Below, piece after piece: positions 23,932 to 35,183 of a stretch of DNA of 64,000 nt. The notes below the pieces were generated by a model that was given only the letters and a program-made list of their open reading frames with translations, ran no database searches and was not told where the DNA came from. The translations under genes and the position numbers were made by a program. Within the stretch, counting starts at the first letter, position 1. Each line of letters begins with the position of its first letter. The DNA comes from Acanthamoeba castellanii str. Neff (taxonomy: Eukaryota > Discosea > Longamoebia > Acanthamoebidae). The DNA is taken from the NCBI RefSeq assembly GCF_000313135.1, contig NW_004457313.1, forward strand, positions 567,878-631,877, given 5' to 3'.

Positions 23932-25395
23932 TCATTGCCCGCGTGAGTGCCCGGGGGTGACCTCGATGAGGTCGTCCCGCCGCTCGAGTGCCACGCTGCG
24001 TAGTCTCAGGTGCTCGGCGAGGAAGGCCATCACATCCTGCATCTCCTCCCGGCTCTTGATCATCTCGTGGCCCTTCTCGTACTCCTTCCATTGCACCAGC
24101 GCCTTGCCGCCCGCCTCGGCCTCGGCCGCGCCATAGCGGCTCCGCACGTGGACCAGATGTCGTCGGGCCTGGTCGAGGGGCACCATACGGTCCCGGCGGC
24201 CGTGGGTGACCAGCAGCGGCGTCCGCGGTGGCGCCGCCGACGCGGTCGGCCCGATGGGCGTGGCGAGTGCCTCCTCTTCGAGCAGCGAACTCGAGACGGC
24301 GATGACGCCGCCCAGCGGTCGGTCGACAAGCGTCAGCGCCAGTCGGACCGCAACCACAGCGCCCTGCACACTAGTGTTAGTGATCGAGTGATGACACACA
24401 CACACACACACACGAACCTGCGAGAATCCGAGGAGGAAGACGCGACTCGGTTCCCAGTCGTATTCGCGCTCGAGCACGGCCAGGAAGTCGGTGAGGAGCT
24501 GCTGCGCCTTGGCGAGCCCGTTCAAGCGTCGCTTCTCTTGGACCGTCGGCGTAATCACTATGCACACCACAAAATACCATACTTGGTTATGCCATGGCAC
24601 ACGCACACCCACACGATCGCACACGCGCACGCACACAAAGCAACACGCACACGCACACGCCGCTCATGCAAGCGAGGAGGAACGCGTACATGAGCCGTCG
24701 TCTTGGTTGAACGCGGGGAACCAACCGTAGCCGAGCTCGAACGGCAGGTCGAGCGGTGCGCGGAGGGCCAGGCAGCAGGTCTGCGGCACGGCCATCGTCC
24801 TGCCCAGCGACTCGTAGTTCTTATGCGTGTCGCCTGAGCAAACACTCACACGTTCAGCACGACACGCACCGCACACCGCACACCGCACACGACATGCACA
24901 CCGCACACCGCACACCGCACACCGCACACCGCACACCGCACACCGCACACCGCACACCGCACACCGCACACCGCACACCGCACACCGCACACCGCACACG
25001 ACATACGGACCGAGGCCATGAAGGAGGATGAGGAGGTTCTCGTTGAGCCCGTCGGGACTGGGCACGTAGGAGAAGACCCGCAGCAGCGACGGGAACCGAG
25101 CGGGGTCGGGCGCCACGTCACGCCTGGTGCCTGCCGACCGGTCGACCTGCGTCACCACCCTATCTTGCACTACTTGCGGCGGAGTGGCTGCAGCAGACGA
25201 TGGTGTAGTGGAAGATGAAGGAGATGGAGATGAAGATGAAAGAGGCGATGGAGGGTGGCAGGTGGTCTTGTGGCGCGGCCAATTGGCTCGCTGGCACGCG
25301 GGCGAGCAGTACCAGCATGCACGACAGCGCGAACAGCGGAGCGGCGTCTCGAGCGCCTTGCCGCACTCCCCGCATGCCTTCCCTCCGGCTTCCAT
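23932..25395 (-). CDS. MYND zinc finger fused to LYPLA/phospholipase-type serine hydrolase
   Basis: Four exons (25395-25011, 24833-24690, 24557-24418, 24363-23932), 366 aa. Residues 8-46 form a MYND finger: CGECGK...CSRCRACWYCSPACQRANW..HKTTC. A Ser/Pro linker follows, then an alpha/beta hydrolase: LLHGLGDTH.NYESLGR (oxyanion region), PQTCCLALRAP, GFSQG with the nucleophile Ser222, THGRRDRMVP with Asp281 and KGHEM with His322. This order is typical of acyl-protein thioesterase/lysophospholipase-like esterases. MYND fingers usually bind proline-rich peptides in transcription or chromatin partners. The fusion suggests an esterase directed to a protein partner, but no substrate can be read from sequence. 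Intron 1 is filled by a heptanucleotide repeat. It ends 266 bases past the stop of the converging stalk gene. Confidence 0.85.
24863..24996. repeat. Heptanucleotide array (ACCGCAC)n in intron 1 of the MYND-hydrolase
   Basis: Nearly perfect tandem repeat of a 7-bp unit, about 18 copies including one variant (ACACGAC) near 24888. It lies wholly within the 177-nt intron between the MYND/linker exon and the oxyanion-loop exon. It would be length-polymorphic. Confidence 0.92.
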
Positions 25396-25526
25396 CTTTT
25401 TTGCTGCTTTTTCCGACCTTTTCCTTCATTTCCCTCATATTTTCCTGTGGGAGTGTGAAATTCACGTAAATGAATTTTAGTTGGTTGTGGTGGTCTCCGC
25501 CACTTCTCTCACCACCTTTTTGAACG

Positions 25527-28500
25527 ATGGATCCCTACGGAGGCGGTGGTGGTGGCTACCAGCAGCAGCCCCCCTACTACCAGCAGGACGTGGCCGGGTA
25601 CGGCGCGCCTCCCCAGCAGCAGTGGAATGCCGGCCCGCAGGGTGGCGGCTTCCCTGGCGGCCCACCCGGGGATTTTACGCCCCTCGATTTCCCCAACTAC
25701 TACTCGACTTCGGGTCCACCCGCCTATACCACCTCCCCCGCCTGGGGTCCTCCTCCGCAAGGTATTTACAACAATAATTATTGAATTCTATTTTTTCAAC
25801 AAATCATGTTAAAAAAGTGTAGGGGGAGGCTGGGGTGGTCCACAGCAGAGTGATGGCGGCTACTATGGGCAGCAACCTCCTCGGATTGAGATCTACGGTG
25901 GCGGTCCTCCAGCACAACAGCAGAACTTCGTCGCAGGCCCGCCCCCCAGCTTTGGCCCCTCGTTGGGAGCTCCGTCTACCCAGGTCTACGGTAACGCACA
26001 CGCCATCTCGGAAATGTAGCGCACACGCTCTTTGACTCCTGTTCGTCCACTCTTGATGCAGGCTCCGCTCCTCCTCTTTCCCAGCCCGCCCAGTACTTGA
26101 CCTCCCCCTCTTCCAACTACGGCGGCCCTCCGCCCTCGACCGTGCCCATGTCCTCCGGAGCACCCACCTCGCACTCGACCTGGACACCACCCAACAGCAG
26201 CGGTCCGCTACACGCCACGTTTTACATTCCTTTCTTTTTTATTATTTTCATTTGTTTTTGTTTTTGTTTTATTTTTAATGAAGTTTGTGCAGGTCCGTAT
26301 GGCTCGGGTCCGTACCAGTCGACACCTCCGGCGCCCTACGGCAGCGCCGCGGTGCCGTCCTCGCCGTCGCTCGGGCCGCCCTACGGCTCGTCCGACCCGA
26401 CGGCCCGTCCGCAGCCATCGCTCGCCGACCTCATCCCGCCCTCGATCGGCGTTCTGGGCTGGAACAGCCCTGCGGCTGCTGCGCCCACCTCGGCTCCGGC
26501 CGCCGCAATCTACGGCCAACAAAACGACTGTACGCACCACCGCACGCGCACATGCGCACCCACACGCGCAATGCGGTGTAGTGATTCATGTTTTTTCCCG
26601 GCGTGTGGCATGTGCAGGCGCTGGCTCCCAGCAGCAGGCGCCGCCGCCCCAGGAGGAGGAGCAGCAGGACCAGTGGTGGACCGAGAAGGGCTGGTGCGAC
26701 GAGAACGGCCTCTGGTGGAGCGAGGAGGAATGGGCCAAGTTCTACGAAGAGGAGCGGCTGCGCAAGGTCCACACACACGCGCGCGCGCAACCTCGTGCGC
26801 ACTCTGTATGCTGACTTCTACGACACGACACACGACATGACACACGACACGTATACAGGAGAAGGGGGAAGCGCTGAGGAAGGAGCAGGAGGAGGTGGAG
26901 GCCAAGAAGCGTGAATTCCTGGAGAAGGCCAAGGAGCTGGCGGCCATGGAGGAGGAGCAGCGGCGCAAGGAGCGCGAGACCCGGCGGCAGGAGCGGCGTC
27001 AGCAGCGGGAGGCCGCGCTCAAGCTCGAGGCCGAGCAGCGGCGGCTGGCCGACGAGGAGGCCCAGCGCCGGGCCATCGAGGAGCAGCTCCACGCCGCGAC
27101 CCAGCAGCAGGAGCAGCAGCAGCAGTCCGACACGGCGGCCGACGCCGAGCGGGCCAAGCTGCGCGCTGAGCACGAGCGACTGCTGGCCGAGGAGGAGGCG
27201 CGGCGCAAGGCGCTGGATGAGGAGCGCGAGCGGCTGCGGGTCCTTAAGGAGGCGGAGGACCGGCGACTCGACGAGGAGCGCCGGCGCATCAACGAGGAGA
27301 AGCAGAAGCTGATGGCGCTCGCGGCGGAGCTTAACGTCAAGGCCGAGTCGCAGAAAGAGGAAGAGGAGGAGCTGCGCCGGCAGAAGAAGGAGAAGAAGCG
27401 GCTGGCCAAGGAGAAGCTGCGGCAGCAGGAGCTCAAGCTCAAGGAGGAGAAGGAGCGGCTCGAGCAGGAGCGGCTCCAGCTGGTCGAGCTCGAGCGCGCC
27501 CGACAGGCGGCCGAGGCCGAGAAGCAGCGCGAGGCTGCCGAGGCCGCGCTGGCCAAGGAGCAGCGCGACAAGGAGGCCAACGAGCGCCGCATGCAGGAAC
27601 TGCTCGAGGCACAGCGCAAGCAGGCCGAGCAGGGCGGCGCCGAGCTGGCGCAGGAGATGGCCCGGCTCAAGCTCGAGGAGGAGCGCAAGGCCCAGGCCCA
27701 GGCCGACGCCGAGCGGCGGCTCGAGGAGGAGCGCCAGCGGTTCGCCGACATGCTCAAGCGCAAGGAGGAGGAGCTGGCCGCGCTCGAGCAGTTCATGCGC
27801 CAGCAGGAGCAGCGCCTCCAGGAGGAGGCCGAGCGCAAGCTCAAGGCCGCGCTGGCCAAGGAGCAGCTCGACAAGGAAGCCAGCGAGCGCCGCATGCAGG
27901 AACTGCTCGAGGCCCAGCGCGTGCAGGCCGAGCAGGCCGCCCAGGCCCAGGCCCAGGCTCAAGCCACAGCCCAGGCTCAGGTGGTTCCGGCCGCGCCGCA
28001 GGAATCATCGGCTTCGCCCGCGGTGGCTGATGGCATGCCGCCGCCACCACCGCCGGCCCCGAACGCGCCGCCTGCGCCGCTGCCTCCGCCCCCGGCGCCG
28101 TTGGCCCCAGCTGCACCGGCCGTCCTTCGAAAGGTGGAGGTCGGCGACCAGCCACCTGTCCCAGGTACAAACTTTGCTTTTGCTTTTGCTTTTGCTTTTT
28201 AGCTCACCTGGGTGGTGCTTGGTGATGGCTGCAGCAGGCGATGGCGGCTCGCTGATGGACCAGATCGGCGCCATCGGGGCGTCCAAGCTCCGCCATGTGT
28301 CGGCCGAGGACAAGGAAAAGGTCGCCTCCGCGAAGAAGGGAGTACGTAGTTGATGATGATACGTTGCAGACACGGAATGTGGCGAAGGGAAGGTGTCGTA
28401 TGCTGACTTCCTTTGTGGTGGTTTGTTGTTGTCGTGCGACACAGGACGATTCGGACTTCATGAGCCTGATGATGGCCGCCATCGGCTCGCGTCGTACCGC

Positions 28501-28638
28501 CATAGAGTACGTTTCTTCACTTTCGTGGGCCTCCATGGCCCACTGAGGTGGTTACTCGTGGTAGTGGTTACTCATCTTCTATTCACCAACAACAGAACCA
28601 GCGACAACGAAAGCGAAGGCGACGACGACGAGTGGTAG
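25527..28638 (+). CDS. Coiled-coil protein with C-terminal WCA (WH2-central-acidic) module
   Basis: Nine exons: 25527-25761, 25823-25990, 26062-26202, 26293-26529, 26618-26766, 26859-28164, 28235-28341, 28445-28506, 28596-28638; 815 aa. Residues 1-260 are Gly/Pro/Tyr/Gln-rich. Residues 261-310 carry a Trp-rich stretch (DQWWTEKGWCDENGLWW). About 311-690 is a continuous Glu/Arg/Gln coiled coil. About 700-740 is polyproline (MPPPPPPAPNAPP), a profilin/SH3-type site. Then comes a WH2-like helix (SLMDQIGAIGASKLRHV), a central segment (FMSLMMAAIGSRRTAIE) and an acidic end (DNESEGDDDEW) with the terminal Trp typical of Arp2/3 binders. By analogy with WASP/WAVE it should promote Arp2/3 actin nucleation. 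No WH1, CRIB or WAVE-homology domain is seen. The exon 7 acceptor is a CAGCAG tandem (28235 or 28238). Confidence 0.82.
28179..28200. repeat. (GCTTTT)n repeat at the start of an intron
   Basis: Four copies of a 6-bp T-rich unit just after the 28164 donor of the WCA protein gene. Simple sequence, pyrimidine-rich. Confidence 0.7.
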
Positions 28639-28869
28639 AGACATTGGGCTCACGAGGCTCCCGATTTATTTTGTTGGTTATTTATTTGTTTATTTGTGAC
28701 TGTGCCCAGACTCCAACAAGGCTTCTCCTCGCGAGGCCACGTGGCGTATGCACCAGGTGGCCAACCAGCAACATTAGCTCTCCTTCCTGGAATTTGTGCT
28801 TACATTTTTCTGGGTAGCAAGAGAGAAATAGAAATAAAAAGAATAATATCAGATTATGCCGCAACGAGA

Positions 28870-31800
28870 ATGGCGCTGCTCTACATCTTGTTGACCATCT
28901 CGGCTCTGATTTTCCTCTACTTCAAGGTACGCTGCACGTAAGCCCGGGCGGGCTTTGCCTTGAAGTAGCATGCCCATTCAATTAATTAATCGCGCAATCC
29001 TGTTGCTGTTGTGAACGCAGGCGAATCCATTCAAGAAGAAGCGAACGAAGCAACTCAGCACAACGCAGGCCGATGCCTCGCAGGTTCCAGAGGCGACGCG
29101 CCAGGCCGTCTGGGATCTGTTCAAGCGCAGCTTCGTCAACGAGTTCAAGGGGTTCAAAGATTTCGACGATTACCTTCTCACTCGCTCTCTGCTGCTCTTC
29201 CATGACACCACCCGAGAGAAACAGCTGCAAGGATTCATCATCTTCCACATCGTCGATCGCGTAGTGGACGGTCGCGAGCTGACCGTTGTCGTGGGCGACT
29301 TCTTCACCGTGACGGCCGACTACCGACGCCAAAGCACGCCCATCTACGCGCTACTCAGGTTGTGCATCGCCACCAAGCTCAAAAATCCGAGCCGAGAGAT
29401 GTACTACTTCTTCATCACCTACTCGTTCAAGTCGTACCTCAGCTTCAGTCGATCGATGGGCGAGTTCTACCCGTGTCGCGTGCGGCCTACGCCCCCCTTC
29501 GAGCAGCGCGTGCTCGATCTGTTGGGCACCGAGAGCGCGGGCGACTGGGGCACCTACAACCCGCGTACGTGCGTCATCGAGAGCCTGGCCGTCAAGCAGG
29601 GCAGCAGCACCGGCGGCGTCGAGGAGGGCCACCTGTCAGATCTTGCGCGCTCGAGGCCTCGAGATCTGAGCACGACGTGGATGTGGTTCGCCCAGCAGAA
29701 CCCCAACTTCGCCAAGGGCGACTGCCTGTGCGTGCTCTGCAGCATCGACCTCAAGAACATGCTGCACGGCGCCAAGAACTCCCTGTTCCGCGCCCTCGGC
29801 CTCGGCTCCAAGCGCATGACCCAGCCCGTACGCTCTTTCATTTTTATTACATTTTTATTATTTATTTACGTTTTTTTCCCCAACTCAATGTTATTCTTTC
29901 ATTTTCAACTATACAGAACAAGCCGCTTTCGTTTGGCATGGCCGAGACAAGAGCCGACGAAGTGCAGGTACGTTTCCTGAGCGCTCGACGCTTGACCGCT
30001 TTGCTTATTGATTTGTTTCTTCATCTTGCTGCGAGTAGAGGAAGGAGCCCGAATCGTTCATGATCTCGGTCAAGGACGAGGAGCTGGACGACCTGACGGA
30101 AAGGCTCGAGAAAGCACGTTGGCCCGACCAGTTGGAGCTGGCTCCCGACGCCAAGTGGTCCTACGGCACAGGTACCTCACGCCCACGGCTAGAGACTTGC
30201 TCTTCTTGCTCTACTTGTCTGACGAGATCCCTCTTCCGTTCCTCCGCACAACGAACAGACGTTGACTATATGAAGCAACTTACCAAGTACTGGGCCAACG
30301 ACTACCTCGACAACTGGAAGATGCACGAGAAGCGACTGAATCAATTCCCTCACTACAAGATCGAGGTACAACAGAGCTTCGTTGCTACGTTGCAGAATGG
30401 CACGCACTGTAGAGTTCTGCGGCTAACCGCTTGAGTCGCTCTTGCCTGGCGCATGTGCAGCTGGAGGATCGCCAGGTGCACTTCATCCACGTCAAATCCA
30501 CCAAAGAGGACGCCATCCCCATAATCTTGCTGCACGGGTACGCTTTACGCGTTTGTTCCTCACAGCTTCTGATCGTAATTGTTCCTAAATGATCGCGGGG
30601 TTCGATGGGCGCCGCAGATGGCCGGGTTCCTTCTACGAGTTCCACAAGATCATCGGACCGCTCACACGTCCGGAGAAGCACGGCGGCAAGTCCGACTACG
30701 CCTTCCACGTTGTCGTCCCCTCGCTGCCGGGTATCATTCCCTTCCTCTGCACGTGCAGTGGAGCGTGTGCGTGCGTGCGCGCGCGTTGTCCCCTTTCGCT
30801 TATTTCTCTCTGGTACGCATGGAACGTGCAGGCTACGGGTGGTCGGAAGCGCCGCTGACTCCGGGCTACGATGTGCAAAAGGTGGCCAATCTGATGGTGA
30901 GCCTGATGGAGACCCTCGGCTACAAGCAGTACGTGGCCCAAGGCGGCGACTGGGGCCACCTCGTGGCGGCGCACATGGCCATCATAGACGCCCAGCGGTG
31001 CCTCGCCATTCATCTCAACATGGTACCCACACGCCTCCTTTGCTCTTCTACACATGGTTCACAGACTGGCCTTATCGTTAACTAACGTCGTCGTGCATTT
31101 ATCTTAGGTGGCTGTCGAGCCTCGAAGTCCCATCGTCAAGGCCAAGGTCGCGTTTGACGTGATCTTCCAAAGGTAAGGCATTGCGCTTCTTCTGCCTCTC
31201 TGGGCTTTTGCTGAATTTAGCGTTCGATGCGTGCGTATGCACCAGGTGGCGATTGACGGCAAAGGAGAGGGAGTGGTTGAGCGGTGTTGATAAGTTCCTG
31301 GAGGAGGAGACCGGCTACATTGACATCCAAGCCACCAAGCCACAGACGATCGGCTACGCCCTGCACGACTCGCCAAGTACGATTTAATTGCTATTTTTTA
31401 TTTCTATTTTTGTTTTTATTTTTCCGCTTATTTGAGCGCCCGCACAAGGCCCCGTCGGTCATAACTTACTCACACCCTTGATTGTGTCCGTGCCGGGTCT
31501 TGCCAACACACTCAGCTGGTCTGGCGGCATGGATCATCGAGAAGTTCAGGTCGTGGAGCGACTGCAACGGCGATGTTGCGACTCGATTTAGGTGCGTGGA
31601 GCCCCTCTTCCAGGGTGGGGTTGGTATCAAAAATTACTCACGCACGCGTGTGTCTCCGCATGTGGCCCAACAGCAAGGACGACCTCCTGACCAATGTGAT
31701 GATCTACTGGCTCACCGGCACAGTCACTTCGGCAGCGCGCCTCTACTACGAATCAAAGAAAAGCGGCAATTTTGCGTCGCCGCCCATTCAAGGTACGCCC

Positions 31801-32101
31801 ACTCTCTCCGCCGCCCCCTTATGTTACATCATTGGCAATGCTGACCGTGTTCTCGTGTGTGTGCGTCGTGTGTCGTGTTCTGGCCACAGTGCCGGTGCCA
31901 GCGGCGATCGCGGTGTACCCGAAGGAGATTCTGCGGCCGCCACGACGGTGGGTGGAGTACTTCTACACGGTGAAGCGGTGGACGGAGATGCCCGCCGGCG
32001 GCCACTTCCCGGCCCTCGAGGAGCCCGACAGCCTCGTCGCCGACATCCGCGCCTTTTTCTGCGACGACCTTCGCCTTCACGATGTCTTCACCGCCTCTTG
32101 A
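28870..32101 (+). CDS. Membrane-anchored epoxide hydrolase with extra N-terminal domain
   Basis: Thirteen exons: 28870-28926, 29021-29827, 29917-29967, 30039-30171, 30259-30365, 30461-30537, 30618-30730, 30832-31022, 31108-31172, 31246-31376, 31516-31591, 31674-31792, 31890-32101; 712 aa, all phases consistent. Residues 1-19 are a transmembrane anchor ([16 protein letters not shown]). Residues 20-~300 form a domain I cannot name ([35 protein letters not shown]); the layout vaguely recalls GNAT-like acyltransferases. From ~312 an epoxide hydrolase N-terminal domain (EHN) begins ([19 protein letters not shown]), then the hydrolase: HGWPGSF (oxyanion), GGDWGH with nucleophile Asp488, and [10 protein letters not shown] with His681. 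It should hydrolyse epoxides to diols at the ER. If transcription began near 30060 the hydrolase alone would be a normal-length enzyme, so two overlapping genes remain possible. Confidence 0.85.
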
Positions 32102-32485
32102 GCGAGCGAGAGAGAGAGAGAGGCCCTCTTCGAGTCTGTAAGTAGTACAAGCCACTTCGCCCCTTTCCCACCTCATGCTTCTTCTTTCTTGTTGTACTTT
32201 CGAAATTTTCACAACCAGCCAAATAAGAACACAAGCGTGCTTGGTCTGCACAACACCACAAGCAAGCAACATCCCCTTTGCGCCGATTCCACTGAGCTCC
32301 ACCCACACGAACGCCGCGCGTCCAGAACCTGCTGCTCCATAAGATGTGTGTCATGTAGCGCTTTGAGAACCTGTGTTGATGGAATTCACCAGAGGGCACC
32401 GAGTGATTCACACACGCCATCAATCATTTCTCAACTTCGCGTTGATGAGCTAAGAGGGTGACGTTGGCGTGGGGACATGGGGGAG
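32102..32485. other. Intergenic, epoxide hydrolase to 5S gene
   Basis: About 380 bases with no supported gene. A CT/GA purine run (AGAGAGAGAG) lies just past the stop. The region must include the 3' UTR and upstream context of the 5S gene. Confidence 0.55.
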
Positions 32486-32521
32486 GTGATGATGGCAGAG
32501 TGTGTGGTGAAGGCTGCTGAT
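32486..32521 (+). promoter_or_regulatory. Conserved 36-nt 5' flank of 5S gene, copy 1
   Basis: The 36 bases directly upstream of this 5S gene match those upstream of copy 2 (35148-35183) with one difference, while sequence farther upstream is unrelated. This sharp conservation suggests an upstream element for RNA polymerase III/TFIIIA or a unit duplicated with its flank. Confidence 0.6.
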
Positions 32522-32640
32522 GGATACGGCCATACTGCGCAGAAAGCACCGCTTCCCATCCGAACAGCGAAGTTAAGCTGCGCCAGGCGGTGTTAGTACT
32601 GGGGTGGGCGACCACCCGGGAATCCACCGTGCCGTATCCT
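32522..32640 (+). rRNA. 5S ribosomal RNA, copy 1
   Basis: 119 nt beginning GGATACGGCCATACTGCG and ending CCGTGCCGTATCCT. The first and last bases pair to form helix I (GGATACGGC with GCCGTATCC). Internal box features are present (the conserved CCATCCGAACAGCGAAGTTAAGC region, written here in part: CCCATCCGAAC, AAGTTAAGC). The size and loops fit Acanthamoeba 5S rRNA. A run of six T (32640-32645) follows at once and serves as the pol III terminator. The sequence is identical to copy 2. Confidence 0.97.
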
Positions 32641-32645
32641 TTTTT
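32640..32645 (+). terminator. Pol III oligo-T terminator of 5S copy 1
   Basis: Six T residues beginning at the last base of the 5S gene. Confidence 0.85.
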
Positions 32646-32858
32646 GCAGCAGCATCTACCACCTTTAGTGTGTGGACTGATCCTTGGTGGCATGTGTGCC
32701 GTATCCTCCTCCTTTTTGGCTTGCTTTCCCTTGATCCCAACAACCCAAAAACCCCAAGCCTCTTTGCCTTCCTCAGGAAGCTGCTATTGGTTGGTACAGT
32801 TGGCTGTCTTTCGCCACTGTTTAAAGTGGGCAGGGCCTGATGATGCGGTGGTTCTGGC

Positions 32859-35020
32859 CTACAAGAGGGCAAGGGTGTGTGCGCGAGTGGATGCAATGCT
32901 TGTCATGAAGAAGGGCACGAGGGCATCGATCTTCTTGGGCACATTCCAGCTGTCGGTTGTACCGTGGCCCAACCTGGGAGGGAAAGGCCGAGCAGACAGA
33001 CAGATATCAGTCACCCACATGGCAGCTCCCCGTGCAAAACAGAACGTGGGGGCTAAAATCGCACTGGTAGAACTCGCCGTCGCCAAAGGAGTACACTGAG
33101 CCGTCATGGGCGATTGCGCAGCTGTGAAGCGGGGCTGCAACTACACCCGCCACCTTAAAATAATATATAAAAAATGACGAGGTAAGGTTAGTTGAGAGGA
33201 ATTGATGGTGGGTGGGGCAGGCAGCACCTGGACGTGCGCGAGCGCAGCGACCGGGCTCGGCAGTTCGGTCGGCTTGCTGACGTTTAGCTCGGGCGATGTG
33301 CGCCCCAGGCCCAGTTGACCGCTGCGATTGTCCCCAAAGGCGAAGAGGCGGCCGTCTCGGGTGAGCACCAGGCTATGTCCCTCGCCTGTTGACCCGGCGT
33401 GGAAGTGGCAGATCGCGTCAGTTCGCAGACATCACAACTTTGCGACTTTTCTTTTGGAGCTTGTGGTGTACCGGCCGCGATTGCCGCCGCCACTTCGCCG
33501 GTGAAGTGTGGGATTGGGCGTGGGACTCGCTGCTCCTTTCGCGGGTTGTCGCGCACGTCATAACCCAACAGGCCGCTGTGGTACCTGTGCGACAGACCAA
33601 CCCAACCACCACCCTGGTTAGCGCTGTGGTGACCCAGGTGCCCAGAGGCACACCACTTGCGCGGCCACGCAACGTGTGTGCGGGCTGTACGTACAAGTCG
33701 AGGCCGCACGAGAGGACCAGGCCATCGGTGGTCAGGAACAGGCAGTGGCACTCGCCAAGCGCCACGGCCGCGATTGGAGTGCCGCTCAGCGCCTCCACGA
33801 GCGTGGGCTTCGTGGGGTCGTTGGACGGCAGGTCGATGCAGGACCGGCACGAGCCCCACATGAAGACCTGGCCACTCTTCGTGATCGCTGCGCTGTTGGT
33901 GTCGCCCGCAACCACCTGCACGATCTCCTCGCCTGGGCGATTAGACAATGAATTGCGTTAAGTAAGGACACAGAGTCAGTGGTTGGCCAACCAGATAGGC
34001 TCTCATTCTTGTGAGGGAGTACCCCGGAGAGCTTCGACCAGTGTGGGCGTCCAGCGGTTCTCGTAGTCGCCCAAGCCCAGGTGGCCATACCGGTTTTCGC
34101 CAAACGAATACACCTAGCGCTATCAAGTTAGATCACTGCCTCCACGGCACACGACACGACACGACACGACCAACGACACGACACGACCAACGACACAGCA
34201 CACGACGCAAGACACACAGCACATGATAGGTTGGCGTACGGCGGCAGTGCTCGTGAGCACGAGACTGTGAGTGGGACCCGCTGCGATCTTCACCACCACA
34301 ACGTCGTCCAAGCCGGACACTCTTTCCGGCACGTAGTGCATCTGGCAGAGGTCCTCCTCTCGGCACCCGGCAAAGCCGAGCTGGCTGCCGTTCAGAGACA
34401 CCCCGCAAGCGTAGACCTATATATATTGAAAATAATAACATAATATTAAGTATATTAGTAGTATACACTCTTATTACTATTATTATTTCCATATATATAA
34501 ATATTTATATATCAATATGGTGGGCGTCCACGCCACCTGGCCGTCGTCGGTCAGGAACAGCGAATGGTTCTCGCCTGCCGCAACCGCAGCGATGCGCAGG
34601 CCTCGTAGGGCGCCGATCCGGGCCGGGGCCGCCCAACGGACTCCCTGGTGCGACGACGGCTGATGATGATCAAAACAAAGGACAACATCGATGATGATGC
34701 GCAATGAATGGGGCACACCTCCTCCTGGCGGGGATGACCCAGAACGGACTGGTCGAAGTGGCTGTCGCCGCCGCCGAAGGAGAACACGAGGCCCCGGAGC
34801 ATGGCCCGCCGCAGCGCAGCGTTGGCGCACACGTCCCGCCACCGCCTGGGCGGGCCGAACACGGACCACTCGAGCGTTGGTGAAGTAGAAAGGCTTCTTT
34901 GGGGGGGGGGGAAGATAGCGAGAGGGCGCACCTGCAGACGAAGGGCAGGATGCGCAGGTGCTGTTCGGTGAGACACGACTCAAACGTCCACGCGAGCAGT
35001 TCAGGAGGCACCTCGTCCAT
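32859..35020 (-). CDS. F-box protein with RCC1 beta-propeller repeats
   Basis: Ten exons on the minus strand (35020-34932, 34845-34719, 34659-34537, 34416-34240, 34113-34023, 33932-33695, 33584-33472, 33385-33228, 33153-33065, 32973-32859), 439 aa. The N-terminus is an F-box (DEVPPELLAWTFESCLTEQHLRILPFVCRRW, seen across the first splice). It is followed by RCC1-type blades: VYACGVSLNGSQLGF, KIAAGPTHSLVLTS, VYSFGENRYGHLGLGD, RLFAFGDNRSGQLGLG and VYSFGDGEFYQLGHG, the last formed across an intron. Such proteins act as SCF ubiquitin-ligase receptors or, through RCC1-like propellers, bind GTPases or chromatin. The whole gene sits between two direct copies of the 5S rRNA gene and is transcribed against them. 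Confidence 0.88.
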
Positions 35021-35147
35021 GGCGGCACAGCAGCAAACTAGTTCAACCAACGTTCAGTGCAACAAAACAAGAGTGTAAGCCGACAAAAGAAGAAAGAAGA
35101 ATACGAAGAAAAAGAAAGAAGAACGAAGAAACTCACGTACATCGACA

Positions 35148-35183
35148 GTGATGATGGCACAGTGTGTGGTGAAGGCTGCTGAT
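35148..35183 (+). promoter_or_regulatory. Conserved 36-nt 5' flank of 5S gene, copy 2
   Basis: Matches 32486-32521 at 35 of 36 positions; the flanks beyond differ. Confidence 0.6.

Noticed and set aside
26742..27962. 406-codon minus-strand Leu-rich ORF
   Set aside because: It is the antisense shadow of the GAG-rich coiled-coil exon; Leu comes from CTC/CTG opposite GAG/CAG.
30060..32101. Stand-alone epoxide hydrolase starting at ATG 30060
   Set aside because: Splice phases join seamlessly to upstream exons; kept only as an alternative in the gene entry.
32424..32693. ORF containing a GYGTVDSRVVAHPSTN-type peptide, repeated at 35038-35430
   Set aside because: It is the antisense translation of the two 5S rRNA genes, which explains the repetition.
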